A stretch of DNA of 64,000 bases from Sepiola atlantica (Eukaryota > Mollusca > Cephalopoda > Sepiida > Sepiolidae). Shown here one piece after another: positions 54,240-64,000 of this stretch (the first letter of the stretch is position 1; the number at the start of each line of letters is the position of its first letter). A program made the translations under genes and the position numbers. Where the stretch lies: the NCBI GenBank assembly GCA_963556195.1, contig OY744522.1, forward strand, positions 36,092,483-36,156,482, written 5' to 3'. The notes under the pieces were generated by a model that saw only the letters and a program-made list of their open reading frames with translations, did not search any database and was not told the DNA's origin.

Positions 54240-57200
54240 AACAGGGCAAGTTGCTACTGTAGACGTAAGGGGCTACTGAGAATAAGGTTGGAAGTTTTGG
54301 GGGTCATCCTAAATTGGGAGCTGTGCAGTGAGATGCTTGTTCACATTACATTTAAATTTCTGCATCTCGGTACAGTTGGGGAAACAGGGAGCCAGGAGGG
54401 AGTTCCAAAGGTTGGCAGCTCGAGAAAAGAAGCTATTGGAGTAGAAGGCTCTCCAGCATTTGGGAACCTCCAGTAAATAGATGGAATTTGGTTGATTGTT
54501 GGTTTGGTCGAGTGTATTTACGTCGAGGGGGGAGGGGGCACCAGAGCAGCAAATTCATCTAAGCACATTCCATTAAAGTACTTGTAAAACAAGCACAAGG
54601 ATGCAACATTGCGGCGAGGGGACAGGGGCTGGAGCTTGGTTGACAGTGAGGAACCTATTAAATTAGTGACTCTTTTTTAGTCTTAGTCAAAAAGGGGGAG
54701 AGACTAGTGGATGGTGCACCAGCCCAGATGTATAGAGTCGATGCTTAAGGCTCAACTGTACGACAGGTTGAGCAGCAAGATAAGTCAGACTGTTGAGCAC
54801 ATCAAAATGCCTGTTTATAACAAGGCTAGAATGTTCCATTATGCTCAGAAGGGAAAGTCCATTCTCTGTGTTCTGATTGGCTGAGATTCACAAGTGGCCA
54901 TTTTAATGTATAAATGTTCATTCATTCGAACAAGCACTCCTCCATGAGATGGATGCCAGTTGAGGCCCTTATGCTGGTAAGTGTTAGTTTAATTCTATAA
55001 GATGTCACAACAATACTCCATGCATGGGCGAATGGTGGCTTTGTAGAGATATAGGATACTGTAAGGTGTGAGAAGTTTTCTAGCTCGGTAGAGGGACCCC
55101 ACTTTTTTGGCAGCAGCCTTGGCAATATCTTCAATGTATTTGTTCAAATTGATGTTACCTGTAAATGTTAGGCCGAGGAGATTGAATGTTAGACTCTCAG
55201 GTAGGGTGTTATTTGCCATACCAATCAGTGGTTGAAGAGGTTTCTTGTAGTTGTTGAAGGAAAAGATCTTAGTCTAAGCATCGTTAAATGTTACCATTTA
55301 TTTATGACCCCATTCCACTACAGAATGGAGGTCACTTTCTAAGGATTCAGCCATTGCCTCAGATATGTGCGCGTCCATTTTACCCACATGACGAGACTAT
55401 AGCATGGTGTCGTCAGCAAATATACCCATCTCACGTACAATGTCATCAGGGATGTCGTTTATGAAAATCAGGAACAATAGAGGGTACATTTGCATTTATG
55501 TCATGTTGTTTGGATGAACAGCTATCGAGGACAACCTGTATCTTTCTTTTGGGTAGGAAGGATCTAATTATATTAAATATTTTTCCAGTAATACCATATG
55601 AGTGAATTTTTATGAGAAGACCTTTGTCAGACCTTATCAAAGGTTTTGGATATATTAAGCGCTACCCTTCTAGTTTAACCTGCCTTGTCCAGTGTATGGT
55701 ATATGCATTCAGAGAGGACCGTTAGGATATTCGCAGTAGATCGTGCTTGCCTAAATCCATACTGATTGTAAGAAAGAAGTTTAGCATTAATGAGGTGGAG
55801 GGCTATTGCTAGATTGATTAAGGATTCAAAGATTTTAGCGAAGAGCGGGAATAGACTGATAGGGCATAATTCTGAGGGTCAGTTCTATCTCAAGAATTCT
55901 TGAAGACTGGTACCACAGAGGCAATTTTCCAGCTATCGGGGAAGCAAGATTCGGCAAGGCATTTGTTGTAGAGTTTGAAGAGGACAGGGGCCAGTTCAGG
56001 AGAGCATTTCTTTATTACTATTACTTGTATAAGATCAGGCCCATATACTTTGGAGGTATCAAGGTTTTTTTATGATGTCCCGGACATGAGATGGGGTGAT
56101 GGTCAGGTCATCAAGTGTGGCTTCAGTCTGCAATGGGAAATTTGAGAGGCAAAACACTGGGCAAGTAGTTCAGCCTTATCAGTTGCCGTGCAAACAATGT
56201 CATCGTGGTTGGATAGTGGGGAAATTGTTGATTTCTCGTTGTTCACCACACTATTGAAGATTTTCCAGAAATCACGAATACCTAGTTTCTTTGACTGAAT
56301 GCATTTTCTGGTCATCTCTGTATGCCTTCTCTTTGCTTCATCTAATAGTCTTACAATGATTTCTTGATACTATAAGTTTCTGTCTAATTGTAGTTGTTTT
56401 ATGGCGATTGAATTGTCAGTTTGCTGCTTCTGAGCAATAGCAGCTGCAAAGTTTGAGGTGAACCATTGTGAAGAGTGGGGCTTGCTGTAGAATTTTCGCA
56501 TGGGGACATGTGCTTCAATGCCTGTTTTGATCTATTCAGTAAACTCATTTGCGCACTGATCAGCAGGGAGAGAAAAAGTTTCACTACATGGGGTGTCTCT
56601 GACGTGATCTCTGATGGAATCAAAATCAGTCTGCTCATCAGCTTGAGGACGAGATCTTAGGGTAATATCAATCATTACCACAAGATGATCAGCGTTCCCG
56701 AGTGGGCTATGGGCATTCGTTGCACAAGCCACTGGCAGTGAGGTCAAAAACAGATCGAGAAGTGAGGCTTGCTGGTCCAAACGATCAGGAAGGCGGATAG
56801 GGAAAGTGACAGTTTGTGAGAGGGAATGCGCTATGGAGAAACTATACGTGGAGTTACCAGCTGCATCTGTATAGCTGGAGAATCCAAGCCAATCATGATG
56901 ACGTACATTGAAATCTCCAAATACATGTATTTGGGCACTCGAGTCAAGAGTGCTGTATTTATGCTTTCAGAGACAGTTTAGCAGGGTACAGTCCTGGGTC
57001 AAAAGAGAACAGTATAAAAATATAAGTAACTAACGCTGTGATGTAAGGTAAATCTAAAGCACATGTAGGCTTAGTCATCTGATTCTAACCTATGTTCTCT
57101 TGTCAAGGGGAGTGTGTTCCAAACATAAACTCTTAGCCCGTGCATATGTTTGTCAGTCTTTACGGTAGAGTGGAAGGTATTCAGTCATGTAAAATGGCAT

Positions 57201-57398
57201 GAGGAGATTGAGGATTGTAGGTTTGTTTCACTTAGTGCTAGGATATCCAGGGAGTTTACTAGGAGAAAGGTTTCTACGCAATTGATGTTGGTTCTAAGCC
57301 TCCCGGATATTTGTGAATGCTAGCCCCAAAGACGGAGGCGAAGATGTTTTTTGGTGGGTGTCTGGTTTAGGTTTGTTTCTTTTTCTTTGTATTGTCAT
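54240..57398 (-). pseudogene. CR1-like LINE ORF2, nearly full length but degenerate
   Basis: Read on the minus strand from ATG 57398: LAFTNIRE-GLRTNINCVET, NSLDILALSETNLQSSISS (endonuclease Glu), WRFQ/GDFNVRHHDWLGFSSY (near 56930, endonuclease Asp/Asn), LDQQASLLDLFLTSLP and SPLGNADHLVVMID (SDH-type motif with N for S, 56700). Next come RKCIQSKKLGIRDFWKIFN (56310) and a fingers region with LFAKIFESLINLAIALH (55850). The active-site FADD is at 55420-55409 (GIFADDTML). After it come INLNKYIEDIAKAAAKKVGS (55150) and the C-terminal block down to about 54300. Many stops and frameshifts. This is the most complete member of the family seen at 29480, 32700 and 52800. A 269-bp insertion splits it at 54732-55000. 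Confidence 0.8.
54727..55005. mobile_element. Nested 269-bp insertion with 5-bp target duplication, possible solo LTR
   Basis: The LINE sequence cagatgtgacaacaatact (intact at 30000-30018) is split here. GATGT occurs at 54727-54731 and again at 55001-55005, bracketing 54732-55000. The insert starts atagagtcgatgcttaagg and ends agtttaattctataa. It has ctgattggctgag (an inverted CCAAT word, about 54874) 30 bases before tataaa (54909-54914), an LTR-like promoter layout. TG...CA ends are not evident, so other element types remain possible. Confidence 0.6.
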
Positions 57399-58324
57399 TT
57401 TTGTTTTAGATAGAGTGGGGAGGGCAAAGTGGGTGCTTATTTATTGCCAATAAGCTCACACATCCAGACCATTAGTGATTCATTGATTCACTGGGTATAA
57501 CTGTAGGGACCTTTTCCATGCGTGACATGACACATACAATTACCCACGATATTATCCAACTGTTGATGGAGCAGCCGTTCTTAGCGCTACCTAAGAGTTA
57601 GGGCTCCTAACTACCAGTCGGAAACAGCAGCCAGACAAGCTGTTTAACCTGTACCCTCAACCTTTCAGAACAAGAGCGACCCAGACTAGTCATGTGACAC
57701 TTACTGACAAAAAATTTACCGAAGTTGCCCAGATAGAGAGAAAGAAACAGCGTTCATTGTCCTAGTTAGGAAACAAGGTCAAGCACTGGGTGTCTTTGAG
57801 GTGTCTCTGCACCTGGCTAATAGACAAAGGAGTACAAAGGCCGGGTGATAGTAAGAGACCATCTACTCTTTAAGCAATTTTAGGTGTTGCAATCCAGATA
57901 TTTTGCTTGAGACTCCAGCTCTAGGAGGGTTGTCGATCCGGACTAAGGAAGCCCCCCTTCCCCAACGGTTTGCTGCCAAGACGTAAGTAGTCAGTAGCAC
58001 AGTTTTTATATCAGTTTTCCTTCTAGATAGATGACTTGCACCCGTGTACTAGTCAGGTATTTCAGAGCCCTCGCAGGTATAAAGAAAAATAAAATCCATA
58101 TATATATATATATATAGATATATATATATAGATATAAATTTACACGTCACCTCCAAGAGATAAAACTGAAGTATTAGTGATTTACCTTTTTTTTTTTTTT
58201 AAATTACCCCTTTGTAACAAGGCAGGTTTTTATTTCCCTTTTTTATGTAAGTAAATTTAAGAATATTTTTTTATATAATTATCAAAGTGGTACTGTTGTG
58301 GAACATGTTGCTTTATACAGCTCA
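57399..58324. other. GC-richer non-coding sequence upstream of the LINE ORF, then (TA)n
   Basis: The stretch 57400-57990 is less AT-rich than its surroundings and adjoins the start of the CR1-like ORF2. It may be the LINE's 5' UTR or decayed ORF1, but I can read no ORF1 motif. There is a (TA)n/(GATA)n tract at 58099-58135. Confidence 0.4.
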
Positions 58325-58790
58325 GTGTTTACCAACAATGAGGAAGGTGGAACGAAGATTTGCTGTTATGGAAACCAAAATGCTCAGCTGGATGTCTTGA
58401 ATTATGCTGCTCGACCACGTCTGCAACGAGGATATTCAAAAGCGCTACGGCATTGCACCAATTGAGGGAATGGCGGCTCAGATGGTTTGAACATGTGCTA
58501 AGAGCCAACAATGACAACCGTCGCGAAACTCGCCTTTCCATTAGAAGTCGCTGGAAAGTGACCAAGGGGTAGACTGATGATGACATGGGCAGATACCCTG
58601 CACAAAGATCCCTGTAAAACCGGCCTTCACCACGACCAACGTAATATAAGCAGACCAAAGCACTGGAAAATGCATTATGCTCTAAAGTAACAATCGAGAT
58701 CTGTCGAACAGTCACACTATGGACATTTTGACCCCTCCCTTCACTTAAGAATTCATCAACATTCAGGAAATCAACCAATTTTAATGAAAA
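58325..58790 (+). pseudogene. RTE-like LINE, C-terminal RT fragment (second RTE family)
   Basis: Joined frames read RKVERRFAVMETKMLSWMS, then HVCNEDIQKRYGIAPIE, then REWRLRWFEHVLRANNDN, then RLSI and VAGKxPRGRxMMTWADTLHK. This is the characteristic ending of RTE/BovB-type polymerases and differs from the family at 2505 and 44040. It contains frameshifts and stops and has no catalytic part. Confidence 0.7.
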
Positions 58791-59217
58791 TTTTGTTGTT
58801 TATTAATTAACAATCACGGAATATAATTAATTCATTACTTAATTAGAAATCTTAGTGCAAATGTATTATTTCGTGTAATTTGTGTAGACTAGATAGAAAA
58901 CATTAAATTAATACTTAATAATAAAATGGTGTTGTCGTAAATTTTTAAAACATTAAAAGTTTAAAAAAAAAAATAATTTGTCTGATTTAATATTCATTCT
59001 TTAAATAAGTTCATTCTTTCCGGTCTACATCGAATGAAAAAACTAGTATCAGTTATACTGCATGGAAATGTCTCTTTTGTTTGTAAACACAAGACAAATC
59101 CCTATTCTTAGGCAGTTTTATTCTTTATATGAAAATTTCATTATTATTATTATTAGTTTTAGCTGAATAATTTGATAAGAGTTGCTCTCATTTCCGGAAA
59201 AAAATGTTTCTTGATTT

Positions 59218-59302
59218 TGTTACTTTACTGAATTTGTAATCTTTCATGTTTTGATTACTTTTAAGTTAACATGAAAGATTACGAATTCCGTAAAGTAACA
59301 CA
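59218..59302. repeat. Hairpin, arms of about 35 bp
   Basis: tgttactttactgaatttgt with aatctttcatg mirrors catgaaagattacgaattcc with gtaaagtaaca. The loop is about 20 bases, with a few mismatches. Confidence 0.75.
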
Positions 59303-59365
59303 AAATCAATAATTAAAAATAATTAATTAATAGAACATTTATTGAAATAGATTAAAATGTGTGTA

Positions 59366-59412
59366 TTTTTTGTTTTTATTGCACAAAATGTTCGTTTTGT
59401 GCAATAAAGTAA
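59366..59412. repeat. Small hairpin
   Basis: ttattgcacaaaatg and cgttttgtgcaataa face each other with a very short loop. Confidence 0.7.
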
Positions 59413-60883
59413 AGATTCGTAATAAATTAAAACAGTCATGTTTTTTGGGGAGGGGGGGGGGCAAACAGACAGTTTATTTACAATATATTATTATTTGAAT
59501 ATTTCAATTTTGGATGAAACTTATTAGTCTAAAATTGTATTTTTTTATCCCCAAATAAAATTCTAATTTTTGTAAGACTTGAAAATCGAACTTTAATGTT
59601 GTAATTTTTCTTATTTTCTTTTGTACTTAACATTTATAAAAAAGGAAATAAGTTTGAAAAAAAGGAACAAGTTAACAATGATTTCCAACTGAATGAATAA
59701 TCCTTAGGAGGTTAGCCGTGTTCTTGGCAGGGGAATAGGGCCACAGTAGCAGGAACAAGTTAACAATGATTTTCAAGTGAATGAATAATCCTATGGATGT
59801 GAGTCTGCTAGCTCTGATTACTTCTGATCACTTCTGATCATTTCATGAAAACAGATGGACGCATGCACTTTAGTGGTTCTTACTAACCACTACCAATGAC
59901 GTCACCAGAAAAAAATCGACTCAGTTAATTGACCTGAGTTATTACGTTGGTCGTGTCTTCATTTGGACCAAGCCTGTGATCGTGTCAAGTGGAAGCAAAA
60001 ATCCATCATTGCGGACCCTGCCGTAGGTCGGGATGAACGCATAAGAAAAAGAAGGAAAAATAAAATAAAAATCTAAGTTTATTTATAATTATGCCCCAAA
60101 CTTTTATTTACATTTCTCACAGCATTAGTTTTATAAAGTAAAATTTTACTTTCCAATGAAATCATTTACGTTCATTAGAAAAAAATTATCGTTTTTTTAA
60201 GTATCCGTTTCAATTTGGAATTTTGGACTCAATATAGAAAAACTAGTGAAAACACACCACAATTGCTAAAAGATAAAATAAAATTTGTGACTGTATTCAG
60301 AAATAAACATAAGAAAAAAACAAAGCGAGACTTGTCGCACTGCACAAAGAACTAAAAGTACTCAAGATTCCTAGAAAACTAAGCATCTTGAACTAAATTT
60401 AGTTAGTGATAAAATAAAAATACTAGGGATTGAAAAAAATGTTTGAAAGCCTATACTGTGGATAATCAGGGAAGAGGTTTATGGACAGATGGACAAAGCC
60501 TCACATATAGATGTAAAGACGCATCGAAAAACGTTTCTTGTCTCTATTAAGATTTATTTGGTTGTTTTGTGTTTTTGTTTTTTTTCTTGAAATCAAGGGC
60601 AGTAACTCCCTTATTTGTCATAAGTTTCAATTTATTGTGTGCACTGAGGATAGTTCTCAGAGTTGGCATCTTGTAAACTCATGCAGGTGTGAAACTAAAA
60701 ATAAAACAATATGAGATTGACTTTTAAATTGATACAGACATACAATTCGTTGAGTTTGCTTTAGTGAAGATACATGTAATAATTTAAGATCTTATTAGAT
60801 AGGAGCTCTCAGATCTATGTCGATCATCCAACCAGAAACGACTCTTAACTATGGAAGTTGATATTTCCTTAGATAAGTGAAAT

Positions 60884-60955
60884 CTAGGGAGGCGCGAGAG
60901 CGCTATATCCCTTAATCTAGGAAGGCGCGAAAACGCTCTATCCCTTAATAGACTT
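60884..60955 (+). repeat. Two-copy direct repeat, about 36 bp
   Basis: ctagggaggcgcgagagcgc followed by tatatcccttaat is repeated immediately as ctaggaaggcgcgaaaacgc followed by tctatcccttaat. The gcgcgagagcgc core is unusually GC-rich for this intron. Confidence 0.8.
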
Positions 60956-62038
60956 CAAGAATGGCCTATGCTGGAAATCTTATTTCTTTGATCAATCATA
61001 ACTCAAAAACCAATAAACCAAATTAGTTAAAACTTAAGACTACATATCAACCAAACCATTTCATTATCACATCACTACAGTATAAATCTCTATGCATGAG
61101 TGGATGAAGTGTGTGAGGTGCGCTGAAGAAAAATTCCTACCAGTAAAATACATAACCCTGTTGTGCTCGCATACCCTTAATGACAATAAAAGTGTAAAAA
61201 TTTGGGAATTCCCTAGCTTTTGTACATTTAGTGCATATGAATTTTCATCCCTATTAAGGGCATATGATTTCAGTATACTTGCATTTTTCATGGAATCTAT
61301 ATATAAATAAAATATGTTTGTGCGTACATCCATAACTTTCTCAGCCGAGCAGCTGCAGTGTTTAAATTTGGTTTACAGATGCACCTCGATAAGGTGCACA
61401 AAATGATGTGGGTGCCATGGACATCGGCAGTGCAGTCCTAGAAGAGCATGCAGTGTACTCTCCCCTATTTTATTCAAGTCGCTAGAAGCTACTCAAAGGA
61501 TGCAAAGTTCGTACAGCAAGCAAGCTGTTTAGTGCTTGGGGTTTGTGACTTTGATTTTTTTTTAAATTTAATTTATAAGGGACACTTTCATTCCTGGGCA
61601 ACGTTGGGTGTTTCTGTTAGTAGAATATATTTTAATGAAAATCGCCATTGATTTCCTTTTCAGAAGAAAAAAAAAAAAAAAAAAGTATCTAAACAGAACA
61701 TGGTCCTTTCATAGTACACAAGAGACGAACAATATCCCCACCCCCCGATATCTATACAACGCTACACTCATTGCTTTTGTTTTTAAATACTAAATCTACA
61801 AAAAGTTATTGAATAATTAGAACTTTGTAACTATTTTTCATATCCTGTAAGAGTGTCACCTAAACTAAAACTAATTTTCATTAGAGAAAGTTGATAAAAA
61901 TTATTTCTAAAATGTCATGCCTTTCCAATCGAGATCTTAGAACTTAATATTTGCTGTTTTTGAGCTGTTAATGGTTATCAACAATCTTGCAGGAATTGTG
62001 TGTCAATTCTAATACTTTCCAAATGAAATGTAGAATGA

Positions 62039-63190
<1,152 letters not shown>

Positions 63191-63197
63191 ATTTTAA

Positions 63198-63620
63198 CAA
63201 AGATAGAGGCAAAATGCCTTCATAAGAAACCATGTGTTAGATGCGGATATTTATTTTATTAAAATCAAAATAAAAAATAAAAACCTTTTTTTTTTTTCTT
63301 CATCTTGACTTTTTTTAAAATCTAATATTTCGCTTGATATAACAAGCCTCGACAGAGCTTTAGACAAATAAAAGGTATTAACCTTTTTTCGTAATAATCC
63401 TTCCTGGTCTTGTTGAAGTGGCATCCAATGTCGTGGATTAACGGTGCAAATGTCTGTTTTGAATTGAACTTAAATCGCGCATGGTCGCTGGTAGTTATAA
63501 ATTTGGGATAGTTCTTTTTTTTACTTAAGCATCTTGTATTTTGATTTTTGATTTTAATAAAAAATATCTGCATCTAACACATGGTTTCTTATGAAGGCAT
63601 TTTGCCTCTATCTTTATGTT

Positions 63621-63622
<2 letters not shown>
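63198..63622. mobile_element. Foldback element, arms of about 80-90 bp
   Basis: The left arm aacaaagatagaggcaaaat with gccttcataagaaaccatgt and gttagatgcggatattt (63198-63275) mirrors 63535-63622. The 260-bp interior has no coding content. A (TA)n tract precedes it (63119-63143) and follows it (63626-63653). Confidence 0.75.
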
Positions 63623-63653
<31 letters not shown>

Positions 63654-63657
<4 letters not shown>

Positions 63658-64000
63658 TAACCCGGATATAAGAGAAACCCGAATATAAGAGACATTGTCT
63701 CTAGTCCCAAATTACAGCCTGTGTTAATGTCTATAAATTAGACCCGGATATAAGAGAAACCCGGCTATAAGATACTTCTTCTCCGGTCCCGTCCTCCCCA
63801 ATATAAGAAAGTTCGTTTTGAGTGGCAGTGTGATGTCGTAAATGTTATAATTGTGGTAATAAGACTCGTAACGTTACCTACACGTAGTTCAGCCACGAAT
63901 GTAAAATGTGCTATGGTTGAAAACCCGATGAAAGGAAATCAACCCGTACTCCATAAAACATGAATAACACATCCTATCACAAATTATAAACATATATTGT
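63654..64000 (+). mobile_element. Possible left end of a DNA transposon (pogo/Tigger-like), truncated by the window
   Basis: Starting at a TA, gtgtaacccggatataagag is followed by imperfect repeats of the same word (cccgaatataagagac at 63678, cccggatataagagaaac near 63742, cccggctataagatac). Repeated 'cccg-atataag' words near the end are reminiscent of pogo/Tigger-type terminal repeats. No transposase is visible before the window ends. Confidence 0.3.

Noticed and set aside
61067..61333. Open frames on both strands near the second RSPRY1 exon
   Set aside because: No similarity to RSPRY1, no splice signals in phase, and AT-rich composition like the rest of the intron.

Overview
The window is eukaryotic and AT-rich. 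It is dominated by dead or decaying transposable elements, microsatellites and foldback repeats. One host protein-coding gene is supported. Two coding exons on the + strand (34540-34859 and 62143-62308) join in phase 2 to give the N-terminal part of an RSPRY1 orthologue (RING finger and SPRY domain protein 1). Splicing across the 27.3-kb intron recreates an Asn codon that the vertebrate protein also has at the junction. The rest of RSPRY1 (SPRY and RING domains) must lie beyond base 64000. The repeat profile suggests a marine invertebrate, most likely a mollusc and possibly a cephalopod: tRNA-derived SINEs, RTE-, CR1- and I-like LINEs, a mariner, a Ty3-like LTR element, and many (TA)n and (TC)n tracts. 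That is an inference from repeat style, not proof.

Layout, 1-34311 (upstream of the first recognised exon): CR1/Jockey-like LINE 3' ends (1-885, 5520-6065); an RTE-like LINE (2505-3860); a tRNA-SINE pair in inverted orientation (7940-8725); a Ty3-like gag-protease-RT remnant with a 191-bp LTR (8875-11217); a 15-copy 63-bp satellite (11585-12530); foldback elements (13921-14482, 17407-17811, 20815-21362, 24661-25140); a LINE 3' end (21958-22695); a mariner with a second repeat nested in it (26058-27735); a CR1-like LINE copy inside a duplicated segment (29205-30345); a 140-bp SINE with clear target-site duplications (30839-30978); and a CR1-like RT fragment carrying an identical 217-bp tandem duplication (32700-34010).

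Layout, 34312-62308 (RSPRY1 exon 1, intron, exon 2): the intron holds a young 6.2-kb I-group LINE in the same orientation as the gene. Its 1240-residue endonuclease-RT-RNase H ORF2 is intact, and its ORF1 is broken only by a one-base shift in an A11 run. Further on are a possible retrocopy of an unidentified mRNA (about 41410-41795), two adjoining minisatellites (42773-43408), a degenerate RTE LINE (44040-46735), CR1-like LINE copies (52800-53590; 54240-57398 with a nested 269-bp insertion) and an RTE 3' end (58325-58790). The last 1.7 kb holds another foldback and what may be the left end of a DNA transposon running off the window.

Apart from RSPRY1 and the I-group LINE, I see no locus that looks capable of making an intact protein. 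I found no rRNA gene, CRISPR array, operon or prokaryotic feature.
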